Shown here piece by piece: positions 8,021 to 17,592 of a stretch of 64,000 nt of DNA (the first letter of the stretch is position 1; each line of letters begins with the position of its first letter). The DNA is from Micromonospora sp. RP3T (lineage in GTDB: Bacteria; Actinomycetota; Actinomycetes; Mycobacteriales; Micromonosporaceae). Both the position numbers and the translations under genes were made by a program. Below the pieces are notes generated by a model. That model was not told where the DNA came from. It saw only the letters and a list, made by a program, of their open reading frames with translations, and searched no databases. Location of the stretch: the NCBI RefSeq assembly GCF_003027925.1, contig NZ_PYPS01000017.1, positions 1 through 64,000 on the forward strand, in the 5' to 3' direction.

Positions 8021-8025
8021 TCGAC
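7966..8025. terminator. 22-bp perfect inverted repeat between merR-type gene and polA
   Basis: Arms 7966-7987 and 8004-8025 are exact 22-bp reverse complements (core ATCAAGGAGTTTGCG) with a 16-base loop. The MerR stop codon lies inside the right arm and the polA stop is 27 bases further on. The position between convergent genes suggests a bidirectional terminator. The arms are less GC-rich than the surroundings, which suggests an inserted repeat element. Confidence 0.65.
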
Positions 8026-8052
8026 GCGGGGGGCGTGGGGGTGGGGGGTCGG

Positions 8053-10752
8053 TCAGTGGTCGGCGCTGTTCCAGTCGCGGCCCTCGCCGACCGACACCTC
8101 CAGCGGCACCGACAGCGGGTACGCCGCGCCCATCTCCTTGCGCACCAACGCCTCCAGCGCCTCCCGCTCCCCCGGGGCGACCTCGAACACCAGCTCGTCG
8201 TGCACCTGGAGCAGCATCCGGGAACGCAGCCCGGCGTCGCGCAGCGCGCTGTCGACGTGCAGCATGGCGACCTTGATGATGTCGGCCGCCGAGCCCTGGA
8301 TCGGGGCGTTGAGCGCCATCCGCTCGGCCATCTCCCGGCGCTGCCGGTTGTCGCTTACCAGGTCGGGCAGGTAGCGGCGGCGACCCAGGATGGTGGAGGT
8401 GTAGCCGTCCTGCCGGGCCCGGGCCACCACCTCGTGGAGGTAGTCGCGGACGCCACCGAACCCGGCGAAGTAGTTCTCCATCAGCCCGCGGGCCTCCTCG
8501 GCGGAGATGCCGAGCTGCTGGGACAGGCCGAACGCGCTCAACCCGTACGCCAGGCCGTAGTTCATCGCCTTGATCTTGCGGCGCTGGTCGGCGGTGACGT
8601 CGCCGACCTCGACGGTGAAGACCGAGGAGGCGGTCGCGGCGTGGAAGTCGTGCCCGGAGTTGAACGCCTCGACAAGTGCCTCGTCGGCGGACAGGTGCGC
8701 CATGATCCGCATCTCGATCTGGCTGTAGTCGGCGGTGAGCAGGCATTCGTAGCCCTCGCCGACCACGAACGCGCGCCGGATCCGCCGCCCCTCCTCGGTG
8801 CGGATGGGGATGTTCTGGAGGTTCGGCTCGGTGGACGACAGCCGCCCGGTCGCGGCCACGGTCTGGTTGAACGTGGTGTGGATCCGGCCGTCGTCGGAGA
8901 CGGACTTGAGCAGCCCGTCGACCGTCGACTTGAGCTTGGCGACATCGCGGTGGCGCAGCAGGTGGTGCAGCAGCGGGTGCTCGGTCTGCGCGTAGAGCCA
9001 CTGGAGGGCGTCGGCGTCGGTGGTGTAGCCGGTCTTGATCCGCTTCGTCTTGGGCAGCGCCAGCTCGGTGAAGAGGATCTCCTGCAACTGCTTCGGCGAG
9101 CCCAGGTTGAACTCCCGGCCGACCACGGCGTACGCGCTCTGCGCGGCGGCCTTCACCTCGGCGGCGAAGTGCGCCTCCAGCTCGGACAGGTATTCGGTGT
9201 CGGCGGCGATGCCGGTGCGTTCCATGGCGGCGAGCACCCGCATCAGCGGCAACTCCACCTCGGCCATCAGCCGGGCGGACTGCTCGCCGTCCCGGGACAG
9301 CTCGGCGTCGATCGCGTCGGCGAGGTCGAGCGTGGCCCGGGCCTGGAGCATCAGGTTCTGCTCGGCCGCGTCGTCGTCGCCGAACCCGTCCAGGGTGAGC
9401 TGGCCGGTCTCCGGCGCGTCGACACGCAGCTCCCGGTGCAGGTAACGCAGCGCCAGGTCGGTGAGGTCGTAGGAACGCTGGTCGGGACGGGCCAGGTAGG
9501 CGGCGATCTGGGTGTCGCGGGCGATGCCCCGCAGCTCCCAACCGTGCGCGGCGAACGCCAGCACCGCCGGCTTGCTGTCGTGCAGCACCTTGGGCCGCCC
9601 GGCGTCGGCCAGCCAGCCGGCCAGCGCGGCCTCGTCGTCGGCGGCCAGCCGGCTCGGGTCGAACCAGGCGCCCGCGCCGTCGGTGGTGGCCAGCGCCATC
9701 CCGGTCACGGTCGCGGTGTGCCGGCGGTTGGGCCCGGTGTCGAGCGTGGCCGCCAGGCCGACCGACGTGCCGGCCGGGGCGTGCGTGCCGAGCCAGCCGG
9801 CGAGCGCGCCCGGCTCGGTCAGCACCTCGCCGGCCAGCTCGAAGCCGGCCTCGGCCTCCGGCTCGACGGCTTCCAGATATTGGTAGAGCCGGTCGCGCAG
9901 GATGCGGAACTGGAGCGTGTCGAACACCTGGTGCACGGCCTCGCGGTCCCAGCCCTGCCAGCGGGCGTCCTCGGGACGCACCGGCAGCTCCAGATCGGTG
10001 ACCAGGCGGTTGATCTCGTAGTTGCGGATCACTTCGGCGAGCCGCTCGCGCAGGCTGTCGCCCGCCTTGCCCTTGATCTCGTCGGCGCGCGCCACCACGC
10101 CCTCGACCCCGTCGTACAGGTTGATCCACTTGGCCGCGGTCTTCGGGCCGACCCCGGGCACGCCGGGCAGGTTGTCGCTGGTCTCGCCGACCAACGCGGC
10201 CAGGTCGCGGTAGCGGCCCGGGGTGACGCCGTACTTCGCCTCGACCGCCGCCGGGTCCATCCGGGCCAGGTCGGAGACGCCCTTGCGCGGGTAGAGCACG
10301 GTGACCTGGTCGCCGACGAGCTGGAACGCGTCCCGGTCGCCGGTGGTGATCAGCACGTCCATGCCCTGGTCGCGGGCCTGGCAGGCGAGCGTGGCGATGA
10401 CGTCGTCGGCCTCGTAGCCCTCCTTCTCGACCACCGGCACCCGCAGTGCGGCGAGGACCTCCTTGACCAGGCTGACCTGGCCCTTGAAATCGGTCGGGGT
10501 CTCGCTGCGGCCGGCCTTGTATTCGGAGTACTTCTCCGTGCGGAAGGAACGGCGGGAGACGTCGAACGCCACCACGATGTGGGTCGGCTGCTCGTCGCGC
10601 AGCACGTTGATCAACATCGAGGTGAAGCCGTAGACGGCGTTGGTCGGCTGCCCCGTGGTGGTGGAGAAGTTTTCCACCGGCAGGGCGAAGAACGCCCGGT
10701 ATGCCAGGGAGTGTCCGTCGACGAGGAGCAGGCGCGGCGTCGTAGCTGTCAC
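8053..10752 (-). CDS. polA: DNA polymerase I
   Basis: Repair and Okazaki-fragment processing polymerase of 899 residues. The N-terminal 5'-3' exonuclease (about 1-300) has LLLVDGHSLAYRAFFALP and the metal-binding acidic residues in KEGYEADDVIAT and TGDRDAFQL. The middle 3'-5' exonuclease fold is degenerate, as is usual in actinobacteria. The polymerase domain shows motif A DYSQIEMRIMAHLS, motif B R-R-K-I-K-A-M-N-Y-G-L-A-Y-G and motif C QVHDELVFE. The start is set at GTG 10752, giving V-T-A-T-T-P-R-L-L-L-V-D-G. ATGs at 10797 and 10782 would add a non-conserved extension. Confidence 0.96.
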   Translation of the reverse strand: MTATTPRLLLVDGHSLAYRAFFALPVENFSTTTGQPTNAVYGFTSMLINVLRDEQPTHIVVAFDVSRRSFRTEKYSEYKAGRSETPTDFKGQVSLVKEVLAALRVPVVEKEGYEADDVIATLACQARDQGMDVLITTGDRDAFQLVGDQVTVLYPRKGVSDLARMDPAAVEAKYGVTPGRYRDLAALVGETSDNLPGVPGVGPKTAAKWINLYDGVEGVVARADEIKGKAGDSLRERLAEVIRNYEINRLVTDLELPVRPEDARWQGWDREAVHQVFDTLQFRILRDRLYQYLEAVEPEAEAGFELAGEVLTEPGALAGWLGTHAPAGTSVGLAATLDTGPNRRHTATVTGMALATTDGAGAWFDPSRLAADDEAALAGWLADAGRPKVLHDSKPAVLAFAAHGWELRGIARDTQIAAYLARPDQRSYDLTDLALRYLHRELRVDAPETGQLTLDGFGDDDAAEQNLMLQARATLDLADAIDAELSRDGEQSARLMAEVELPLMRVLAAMERTGIAADTEYLSELEAHFAAEVKAAAQSAYAVVGREFNLGSPKQLQEILFTELALPKTKRIKTGYTTDADALQWLYAQTEHPLLHHLLRHRDVAKLKSTVDGLLKSVSDDGRIHTTFNQTVAATGRLSSTEPNLQNIPIRTEEGRRIRRAFVVGEGYECLLTADYSQIEMRIMAHLSADEALVEAFNSGHDFHAATASSVFTVEVGDVTADQRRKIKAMNYGLAYGLSAFGLSQQLGISAEEARGLMENYFAGFGGVRDYLHEVVARARQDGYTSTILGRRRYLPDLVSDNRQRREMAERMALNAPIQGSAADIIKVAMLHVDSALRDAGLRSRMLLQVHDELVFEVAPGEREALEALVRKEMGAAYPLSVPLEVSVGEGRDWNSADH

Positions 10753-10865
10753 GGCAGCGACTCTAGTCCGTGACCCCGACATCCCCGGCACCCGCAACCC
10801 CCACGGATCGCGACCGAACCACTACGGTATGGAGATCAGTCGATAGCACAGACGAGGAGGACCCG

Positions 10866-11090
10866 ATGCGACGATGGGGTGTCCGAATTCTGGTACCTGC
10901 GCTCGCCACGGCCGGCGCGCTGACCGTGCTGAGCGGGCCGGCGTTCGCCGGGTGGGTCAGCGGCGGGGTCTACACGCTCCAGTCGAAGTGCATCTCGGTC
11001 GGGCAGTCCCGGGTCAGCAGCGGCATCTACCAGACCTACGTCTGTGAGCCGCAGAGTCCCGGCTGGCTGCTCCGGGGCTTCGTGAACTGA
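10866..11090 (+). CDS. Small secreted two-cysteine protein
   Basis: A 74-residue product from ATG 10866 with a strong GAGGAGG site about 7 bases upstream. Residues 1-28 form a signal peptide (MRRWGVR, a hydrophobic core, then AFA with cleavage before GW). The mature peptide is about 45 residues with two cysteines (SKC and YVC) that could form one disulfide. It is divergent from polA and has its own terminator at 11097-11128. I do not recognise a family. Similar short exported peptides are common in Micromonospora and Streptomyces. Confidence 0.7.
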   Translation: MRRWGVRILVPALATAGALTVLSGPAFAGWVSGGVYTLQSKCISVGQSRVSSGIYQTYVCEPQSPGWLLRGFVN

Positions 11091-11096
11091 CCGGAG

Positions 11097-11128
11097 GGGT
11101 CCGGTGCGACGCACGCCGCACCGGACCC
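11097..11128. terminator. 12-bp bidirectional terminator hairpin
   Basis: Perfect arms 11097-11108 (GGGTCCGGTGCG) and 11117-11128 with an 8-base loop. It fills the 39-base gap between the small secreted protein gene and the convergent ABC ATPase gene. Confidence 0.75.
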
Positions 11129-11129
11129 G

Positions 11130-11939
11130 TCAGAGCACCTTGGCCAGGAACGCCTGGGTCCGCTCGTGCTTCGGCGCGGCGATCACCTCGCGCGGGTCGC
11201 CCTGCTCGACGACCACCCCGCCGTCCATGAAGACCAGGTGGTCGCCGACCTCCCGGGCGAAGCCGATCTCGTGGGTGACCACGATCATCGTCATGCCGTC
11301 GCGGGCCAGGTCCTTCATCGTGTCCAGCACCTCGCCCACCAGCTCCGGGTCGAGCGCGCTGGTCGGCTCGTCGAAGAGCATCAGCTTCGGTCGCATGGCC
11401 AGCGCCCGGGCGATCGCCACCCGCTGCTGCTGGCCGCCGGACAGCTGACCCGGGTACGCGCCGAGCTTGTCGCCCAGCCCCACCCGCTCCAGCAGCTCCG
11501 CGGCCCGTTCCCGGGCCTGCGCCTTCTTCTCCTGCCGCAGCAGCAGTGGCGCCTCGGTCACGTTGCCCAGCACTGTCATGTGCGGGAACAGGTTGAACCG
11601 CTGGAACACCATGCCGATCGCCCGGCGCTGCGCGGCCACCTCCCTGTCCCGCATCTCGTGCAGCTTCCCGCCGCGCTCCCGGTAGCCGATCAGGTCGCCG
11701 TCCACCCAGATCCGGCCGGCGTCGATCTTCTCCAGGTGGTTGATGCAGCGCAGGAACGTCGACTTGCCGGAGCCGGAGGGCCCGAGCAGGCAGCACACCT
11801 CGCCGGCACGGACCTCCAGGTCGATGCCCTTGAGCACCTCCAGCGGCCCGAACGACTTGTGCACCTGCTCGGCGCGCACCATGAGGTCGGACCCGGCCGT
11901 CGGGGCGGTGGCCTGCGTGGGCACGATCAGCTCGGTCAC
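11130..11939 (-). CDS. Polar amino-acid ABC transporter, ATPase
   Basis: GlnQ/HisP-type ATPase of 269 residues. Walker A is GPSGSGKST at about residue 54. The Q-loop region is [15 protein letters not shown], the signature is [15 protein letters not shown], Walker B is [13 protein letters not shown], and the switch His is in VVTHEIGFA. It ends the operon and its ATG overlaps the permease stop by four bases. With the permease and the family-3 binding protein it forms a complete importer for a polar or charged amino acid. The exact substrate cannot be told. Confidence 0.93.
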   Translation of the reverse strand: MTELIVPTQATAPTAGSDLMVRAEQVHKSFGPLEVLKGIDLEVRAGEVCCLLGPSGSGKSTFLRCINHLEKIDAGRIWVDGDLIGYRERGGKLHEMRDREVAAQRRAIGMVFQRFNLFPHMTVLGNVTEAPLLLRQEKKAQARERAAELLERVGLGDKLGAYPGQLSGGQQQRVAIARALAMRPKLMLFDEPTSALDPELVGEVLDTMKDLARDGMTMIVVTHEIGFAREVGDHLVFMDGGVVVEQGDPREVIAAPKHERTQAFLAKVL

Positions 11940-12913
11940 TTCACCACCCCCGCACTGCCGCCGGCCTCCGCCGTCATCCCTCGCAGCCGCATCCGGGCGC
12001 GGCCGCTAGTGCCGTAGCCCTTGCCAAAGTGGCGCTCCAGGAAATACTGCCCGACCAGCAAGATGCTGGTCAGGAACAAGTACCAGAGGCAGGCGGCGAC
12101 GTACATCGGGAAGATCTGGAACGTCCGCTTGCCGACGGCGTCGAGCTGGAAGAACAGTTCTACGCTGACCGGCACGTAGAGCAGCAACGACGTGTCCTTG
12201 AGCATGGCGATGGTCTCGTTGCCGGTCGGCGGAATGATCACCCGCATCGCCTGCGGCAGCACCACCCGGCGCAGCAACTGGCCCCGGCTCAGGCCGAGCG
12301 CCTGGGCCGCCTCGGTCTGCCCCGGATCCACCGACTGGATGCCGGCCCGGACGATCTCCGCCATGTACGCGGCCTCGGAGAGCGCCAACCCGAGCAGGCC
12401 GGCCATGAAGCCGGTGAGGATGTCCCGGGAGGAGAACCCGAACAACCGCAGTTGCAGGTTGTCGATGCCGAACAGCTGGCCGAGCTGGGTGTCGAACGGC
12501 ACGCCGAACTCGACCCGGCTCCACAGGATGCCGATGTTGCCGAAGACGGCCAGCAGCACCAGCCGGGGCACGGCCCGGAAGAACCAGGTGTACAGCCAGG
12601 CCACGCCGCGCAGGATCGGGTTGTCGGAGAGCCGCATCACCGCGATCACCACGCCGAGCGTGACGCCGATCAACATCGCGCTGACCGTCATCAGCACGGT
12701 GCCGCGCAGCAGCCCCTCGATGATCGGCGGGCGGAACATCTTGTCGACCATGAAGGACCAGTTGAAGGCCTTGTTGGTCACCAACAGGTGGACGAACATC
12801 GCGGTCAGCACGGCAAGCACCGCCACTGCGATCCAGCGTCCCGGGTGCCGCACGGGCACGGCCTTGATCGGTTCCGGCCGTGCCCGCGCGGTTGTCGCTT
12901 CCTCGGTGGTCAT
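11936..12913 (-). CDS. Polar amino-acid ABC transporter, permease
   Basis: A 325-residue HisM/GlnP-family permease. It has a cytoplasmic Arg-rich N-terminus, a first membrane span at about 28-46, then the binding-protein-dependent transport core from about residue 65 with further spans. The EAA loop reads [22 protein letters not shown] near residue 223. The core is somewhat longer than usual, with an insertion ([19 protein letters not shown]) between the second and third core spans. Only one permease gene is present, so it probably works as a homodimer. Four-base overlap with the ATPase gene. Confidence 0.92.
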   Translation of the reverse strand: MTTEEATTARARPEPIKAVPVRHPGRWIAVAVLAVLTAMFVHLLVTNKAFNWSFMVDKMFRPPIIEGLLRGTVLMTVSAMLIGVTLGVVIAVMRLSDNPILRGVAWLYTWFFRAVPRLVLLAVFGNIGILWSRVEFGVPFDTQLGQLFGIDNLQLRLFGFSSRDILTGFMAGLLGLALSEAAYMAEIVRAGIQSVDPGQTEAAQALGLSRGQLLRRVVLPQAMRVIIPPTGNETIAMLKDTSLLLYVPVSVELFFQLDAVGKRTFQIFPMYVAACLWYLFLTSILLVGQYFLERHFGKGYGTSGRARMRLRGMTAEAGGSAGVVK

Positions 12914-12917
12914 GTCG

Positions 12918-13823
12918 TCACGGGTTGATCGCGGGATCCGTGATCGCGCCGTCCCCCACCTTCCACTTGTCGAGCACCTGCTTGTAAGAGCCGTCGGTGA
13001 TCAGCGCCTTGGTGGCGTCGCGCACCGCCTCCGCGAACTGCGCCTGCTCCTTGGCCACCACGTAGCCGTACGGGGCCGCCTCGTACTGCTTGTCCAGCAG
13101 CTCCAGGGCGTCGTTGGACTGGGTCACCGCATACACCCCGACCGGGTAGTCGGCGAGCATCGCGTCGTCCTTGCCGGAGACGACCGCGGCGGTGGCAGCG
13201 TCCTGACCCGGGAACTGGTCGATCGTGATGGCCGGCTTGCCGGCGTCGGTGCAGGTCTTAGAACGCTTCTGGATGTCCTCGACCTGGACCGTGTCCTTCT
13301 GCACCGCGATCTTCTTGCCGCAGGCGTTGTCCAGCGCCACCCCGGCCGGGTTGCCCTTCTTGGTCACCCACTGGGTGCCGACCTGGAAGTAGCTGACCAT
13401 GTTGGCCTGGCCCTTGCGCTCGTCGTTGACGGTGAACGACGAGACGCCGACCTCGTACTTGCCCGAGTTGACGCCGTTGATGATGTCGCCGAACGGCGCC
13501 GAGACGAACTCCGCCTTCAGGCCGAGCTTGGCCGCCACGGCGGTGAACAGCTCGACGTCGAAGCCGATGACGGTCTTGCCGTCGGAGTCGAGGAACTCGG
13601 CCGGGGCGTACGTGGAGTCGGTGCCGACCACGATCTTGCCGTCGGCCTTGATGGCGTCGGGCACCTTGGCGGCCAGCGAGGAGTCCGCCGTGGCGGTCAC
13701 GCTCGCGCCGCCGCCGGGCTGCTCGGTGCTCTCCTCCTCACCGCAGGCGGCGAGGGAGAGCAGGAGGACGGCCGCGCCGGCGACGCCGCGCGCCGCCCGA
13801 CGGCCGGGGCTGCTGTGGAACAT
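12918..13823 (-). CDS. Family 3 amino-acid-binding lipoprotein
   Basis: Extracellular solute-binding protein of 301 residues. The signal peptide ends in the lipobox LSLAAC (Cys at about 27), followed by an acidic linker. The family-3 fold begins KIVVGTDSTYAPAEFLD and contains V-I-G-F-D-V-E-L and a conserved hinge region ending DAMLADYPVG. It supplies the membrane permease and ATPase genes that follow after four bases. AAAGGAG lies about eight bases before ATG 13823. Only 31 bases separate it from livF and no terminator is visible there, so it may be co-transcribed with the liv genes. Confidence 0.92.
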   Translation of the reverse strand: MFHSSPGRRAARGVAGAAVLLLSLAACGEEESTEQPGGGASVTATADSSLAAKVPDAIKADGKIVVGTDSTYAPAEFLDSDGKTVIGFDVELFTAVAAKLGLKAEFVSAPFGDIINGVNSGKYEVGVSSFTVNDERKGQANMVSYFQVGTQWVTKKGNPAGVALDNACGKKIAVQKDTVQVEDIQKRSKTCTDAGKPAITIDQFPGQDAATAAVVSGKDDAMLADYPVGVYAVTQSNDALELLDKQYEAAPYGYVVAKEQAQFAEAVRDATKALITDGSYKQVLDKWKVGDGAITDPAINP

Positions 13824-13854
13824 GGGGGTACTCCTTTTGCGAGGGGGGCGTCGG

Positions 13855-14565
13855 TCAGGCCACGCCGAGGTAGGCCTCTTTGACCGAGGGGTCGTGCAGC
13901 AGGTCCGCGCCGGTGCCGCTCTTGACGATCCGGCCGGTCTCCAGCACGTACGCCCGGTGCGCGCGGGCCAGGGCCTGCTGGGCGTTCTGCTCCACCAGCA
14001 GGATGGTGGTGCCCTGCTGATTGATCTCCGTGATGATGGTGAAGATCTGCTGGATGAGCATCGGCGCGAGACCCATCGACGGCTCGTCGAGCAGCAGCAG
14101 CTTCGGCCGGCTCATCAGCGCCCGGCCGACCGCGAGCATCTGCTGCTCGCCGCCGGAGAGCGTGCCGCCGGCCTGCTTGCGCCGCTCGGCCAGCCGGGGG
14201 AACAGGTCCAGCACCCGCGCCAGGTCCTGCGCGATGCCGGCCTTGTCCCGCCGGGTGTACGCGCCCATGTCGAGGTTCTCCAGCACCGTCATGCCGGGGA
14301 AGATGCCCCGACCCTCGGGCGCCTGGCACAGCCCGCGCCGGACCCGCAGGTCGGCCCGGAGCTTGGAGATGTCCTCACCGGCGAACTTGATGCTGCCGGT
14401 GGCGATCGGCCGGATGCCGGAGATCGCCCGCATGGTGGTGGACTTGCCGGCGCCGTTCGCGCCGATCAGCGCGACGATCTCGCCCTCGTCCACGGTCAGG
14501 CTGATGCCGTGCAGCGCCTGGATCCGCCCGTAGAGCAGGCTCACGTCCTCGATCTCAAGCAGCAT
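13855..14565 (-). CDS. livF: Branched-chain amino-acid ABC transporter ATPase LivF
   Basis: A 236-residue ATPase of the HAAT family. Walker A is GANGAGKST near residue 36, the signature is LSGGEQQMLAVGRAL, Walker B is LLLLDEPSMGLAP and the switch segment is LLVEQNAQ. The LVEQN motif and the C-terminal K-E-A-Y-L-G mark it as LivF rather than LivG. It overlaps livG by 11 bases. Confidence 0.95.
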   Translation of the reverse strand: MLLEIEDVSLLYGRIQALHGISLTVDEGEIVALIGANGAGKSTTMRAISGIRPIATGSIKFAGEDISKLRADLRVRRGLCQAPEGRGIFPGMTVLENLDMGAYTRRDKAGIAQDLARVLDLFPRLAERRKQAGGTLSGGEQQMLAVGRALMSRPKLLLLDEPSMGLAPMLIQQIFTIITEINQQGTTILLVEQNAQQALARAHRAYVLETGRIVKSGTGADLLHDPSVKEAYLGVA

Positions 14566-15400
14566 CGTCCGGCACCCCCAGGTACGCCGCGATCACCTTC
14601 GGGTTGTCCCGCACCTCGGCGGGCAGCCCCTCGGCGATCTTCTTTCCGAACTCCAGCACCACGATCCGGTCGGTCACGCCCATCACCAGGCGCATGTCGT
14701 GCTCGATCAGCAGCACCGTCACGCCGGTGTCGCGGATCTGCCGGATGAGCTGGAGCAACTCCTCCTTCTCCGCCGGGTTGAAGCCGGCGGCCGGCTCGTC
14801 CAGGCAGAGCAGCACCGGGTCGGTGGCCAGCGCCCGGGCGATCTCCAGGCGCCGCTGCTCGCCGTACGACAGGTTGCGGGCGAACTCGTGCATCCGGGGC
14901 CGGATGCCGACGAACTCCAGCAGGCGTTCGGCCTTCTCCCGACCCTCGCGCTCCTCCTTCCAGTGCCGCGGCAGCCGCAGCAGCGCGGAGATCACGCTGG
15001 TCTTGTGGTGCGCGTCCGCGCCGACCTGGACGTTCTCCAGCGCGGTCATCTCCGGGAAGAGCCGGATGTTCTGGAACGTACGGGCCATGCCCATCCGGGT
15101 GATCTGGTGGCGCTTCTTGCCACTGATCTTCTCGCCCCGGAACCGGATCTGCCCCTCGGTGGGCTGGTAGATGCCGGTCATCGCGTTGAAGCAGGTGGTC
15201 TTGCCCGCGCCGTTGGGCCCGATCAGCCCGAGGATCTCGCCCTTGTAGAGCGTGAAGTCCACGTCGTTGAGCGCGACCACACCGCCGAAGCGCAGCGTGA
15301 CGTGGTCGACCTCCAGCAACGGCTCGCGCTTGTCCACCGTCTCGACGGCGGGCGCCGCGGCCTGGGCCGGAACGGCCGGGGTCTGTTCGGTGTCACTCAC
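14555..15400 (-). CDS. livG: Branched-chain amino-acid ABC transporter ATPase LivG
   Basis: A 281-residue ATPase. Walker A is GPNGAGKTT near residue 60, and the typical LivG segment MARTFQNIRLFPEMT follows. The signature is LSYGEQRRLEIARAL, Walker B is LLCLDEPAAGFNP and the switch His is in LLIEHDMRLVMGV. The first 27 residues form an Ala/Pro/Thr-rich extension. It overlaps livM by eight bases and livF by 11. Confidence 0.95.
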   Translation of the reverse strand: MSDTEQTPAVPAQAAAPAVETVDKREPLLEVDHVTLRFGGVVALNDVDFTLYKGEILGLIGPNGAGKTTCFNAMTGIYQPTEGQIRFRGEKISGKKRHQITRMGMARTFQNIRLFPEMTALENVQVGADAHHKTSVISALLRLPRHWKEEREGREKAERLLEFVGIRPRMHEFARNLSYGEQRRLEIARALATDPVLLCLDEPAAGFNPAEKEELLQLIRQIRDTGVTVLLIEHDMRLVMGVTDRIVVLEFGKKIAEGLPAEVRDNPKVIAAYLGVPDDAA

Positions 15401-16538
15401 CGACGATCACCTCCTTGCGACGGTCCTTGAACTCCGCCGCTCGTCGCCGGTTCGGGATGAGGCCCTGCGGCCGGAAGATCATCATCACCACGAGCACCAG
15501 ACCGAAGAAGAGGAACCGGTACTCGTACAGCTCGACGCCGAACAGCTCGATGCCGCGGAACCGCTCGATCATGTACGCCACCAGGCCACCGCCGACGATC
15601 GCGCCGACGATGTTGCCGGAACCGCCGAAGATGACCGCGGCCAGGATGATGATCGAGTTGAGCAGCTCGAAGTTCTGCGAGTTGACGAAGTTCTGCTTGC
15701 CGGCGAACAACGCGCCGGCCAGGCCGGCGATCGCCGCGCCGGAGGCGAACGCCCACAGCTTGAACTTGAACGTCGGAACCCCCATGAGCTGGGCCGCGTC
15801 CTCGTCCTCCCGGATCGAGATCCAGGCCCGGCCGACCCGGCTGTGGGTCAGGTTCCGCACCCCGATCACCACCAGGATGATCAGCGTGAGCACCAGCCAG
15901 TAGTAGGGGCGGGCGTCGAGCACACCGAAGAACGGCTTGCCGTCGGCGTACTTGCCGGGCGGGTGCGGGATCTGGTTGAAGCCCCGCTGCCCCTTGAGGA
16001 AGTCGGAGCTGACCGCCGCGATCCGGATCATCTCGGCGAAGCCGAGCGTCACCAACGCCAGGTAGTCGCCGCGCAACCGCAGCGTCGGCGTGCCCAGCAT
16101 GACGCCGGAGACCATGGTCAGGGCGATCGCGATCGGCACCACCAGCAGCCACGGCCACAGCGTCTTGATGTTGCTGCTCGGCGACGTCAACACCGCGACC
16201 GTGTACGCGCCGACCGCGAAGAAGCCGAAGTAGCCCAGGTCGAGCAGGCCGGCGAAGCCGACCACGATGTTCAGCCCGACCGCCAGCAACACGTAGATCG
16301 AGACCGTGAAGAGCACCTGGGTGAAGTTCGCCCCGGGCGTCGGGATCGGCCCGAGGTACTGGTAGAACTCCTTGTTCGGCAACGCGTAGAAGAACACGAT
16401 CACCGCGGCCAGCAGCACCCAGCGCACCCAGCGCGGAGCGTGGTGCCAGCGGTTCGCGACCGCCTCGCGGCCGTGCCGCAGTCGCACCCCGATCCCCTCC
16501 TGCTGCTCCGGGGTCGGCGGATTCACCGTCGTCGTCAT
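15393..16538 (-). CDS. livM: Branched-chain amino-acid ABC transporter permease LivM
   Basis: A 381-residue permease from ATG 16538 (MTTTVNPPTPEQQ). A hydrophilic head of about 40 residues is followed by about nine membrane spans. The LivM core GLNIVVGFAGLLDLGYFGFFAVGAY and the coupling region R-A-W-I-S-I-R-E-D-E-D-A-A-Q-L-M-G-V are clear. Overlaps of four bases with livH and eight with livG indicate translational coupling. Confidence 0.95.
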   Translation of the reverse strand: MTTTVNPPTPEQQEGIGVRLRHGREAVANRWHHAPRWVRWVLLAAVIVFFYALPNKEFYQYLGPIPTPGANFTQVLFTVSIYVLLAVGLNIVVGFAGLLDLGYFGFFAVGAYTVAVLTSPSSNIKTLWPWLLVVPIAIALTMVSGVMLGTPTLRLRGDYLALVTLGFAEMIRIAAVSSDFLKGQRGFNQIPHPPGKYADGKPFFGVLDARPYYWLVLTLIILVVIGVRNLTHSRVGRAWISIREDEDAAQLMGVPTFKFKLWAFASGAAIAGLAGALFAGKQNFVNSQNFELLNSIIILAAVIFGGSGNIVGAIVGGGLVAYMIERFRGIELFGVELYEYRFLFFGLVLVVMMIFRPQGLIPNRRRAAEFKDRRKEVIVGE

Positions 16539-17485
16539 GCGCGTGCCCTCCCCAGTGATTCGCCCAGCAGACCGGTCGGCCGGAACATCAGCAGCACGAC
16601 CAGCACCGCGAACGCGGCGAAGTCCTTCCACTGACTGCCGAACAGGCCCGAGGCGTAGTTCTCCACGACGCCCAGCAGCAGGCCGCCGATCAGCGCGCCG
16701 CGGAGGTTGCCGATGCCGCCGAGCACCGCCGCGGTGAACGCCTTGAGGCCCAGCAGGAACCCGACGCTGTAGGTGAGCGTCTGGATCCGGACGTCGTAGA
16801 GCAGGCCCGCGACACCGGCCATGGTGCCGCCGGCGATGAAGACCATCAGGATGATCCGGTCCTTGTTGACGCCCATCAGCGCCGCCGTGTTGGCGTCCTG
16901 GGCCACCGCCCGGATACCGCGGCCGGTACGGCTGCGGTTGATGAACTGGTCCAGCGCGAACATCATCACCAACGCGGCGCCGATGGTGAGCAGCTGGATG
17001 CTGTCGATCGGCACGCCGGCGACGTGGAACAGCGGCTTGGAGCTGACCAGCGACGGCGCGCCCTGGGGCAGGCGTCGGGTGTAGACGCCGAACGCCTCGG
17101 AGATCGCGATCGAGGCACCGATCGCGGTGATGAGGAACGCCAGCGGCGGCGCGTTGCGCTTGCGCAGCGGCCGGTACGCCACCCGCTCGATCACCGTCGC
17201 GGTGCCGGCCGAGGCGATGGCCGCCACGATCATCGCCACCAGCAGATAGAACAGGATCGAGCCGACGCCGCTGACCTGCGAGTCCTGGTCGAGACCGAAG
17301 CCGTTCCAGGTCCAGATCGCGGCGAACGCGCCGGCGATGAAGACCTCGGAGTGGGCGAAGTTGATGAGCCTGAGCACGCCGTAGACAAGCGTGTAGCCGA
17401 GCGCGACCAGGGCGTAGATCGCGCCCTGCGTCAGGCCGGTCGTGGTGAGTTCCCCGAAGTTGGAGAACAGTCCGTCGAAGTTCAA
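16535..17485 (-). CDS. livH: Branched-chain amino-acid ABC transporter permease LivH
   Basis: A 316-residue permease with about eight spans. The N-terminal G-L-T-Q-G-A-I-Y-A-L-V-A-L-G-Y-T-L-V-Y-G and N-F-A-H-S-E motifs and the cytoplasmic R-A-V-A-Q-D-A-N-T-A-A-L-M-G coupling loop are diagnostic. It forms the membrane pore with LivM. The gene lies 107 bases downstream of the binding-protein gene, with an intrinsic terminator between them. Confidence 0.95.
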   Translation of the reverse strand: MNFDGLFSNFGELTTTGLTQGAIYALVALGYTLVYGVLRLINFAHSEVFIAGAFAAIWTWNGFGLDQDSQVSGVGSILFYLLVAMIVAAIASAGTATVIERVAYRPLRKRNAPPLAFLITAIGASIAISEAFGVYTRRLPQGAPSLVSSKPLFHVAGVPIDSIQLLTIGAALVMMFALDQFINRSRTGRGIRAVAQDANTAALMGVNKDRIILMVFIAGGTMAGVAGLLYDVRIQTLTYSVGFLLGLKAFTAAVLGGIGNLRGALIGGLLLGVVENYASGLFGSQWKDFAAFAVLVVLLMFRPTGLLGESLGRARA

Positions 17486-17503
17486 GGGAGGGACGCTCCG
17501 TCG

Positions 17504-17552
17504 CTGAAGAGAAAAAGGGGGTGCGGCCGGGAGCCAGCTCCCGGCCGCACCC
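17504..17552 (-). terminator. Intrinsic terminator between livJ and livH
   Basis: A perfect 15-bp stem (arms 17519-17533 and 17538-17552) with a CCAG loop. On the minus strand the stem is followed by CCTTTTTCTCTTC. This is the only terminator in the window with a real T-run. Partial read-through would give more binding protein than permease, as in many importers. Confidence 0.8.
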
Positions 17553-17592
17553 GCGATTCACAACTCAATCGCCAGTCGCAGCGATCGACCGA

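Noticed and set aside
7223..10129. Long open frame of 968 codons on the minus strand through polA and neighbours
   Set aside because: It lies in another frame of polA and crosses the SDR and MerR genes on the other strand. Its product is Arg/Gly/Pro-rich with no family motif, the usual artefact of high GC.
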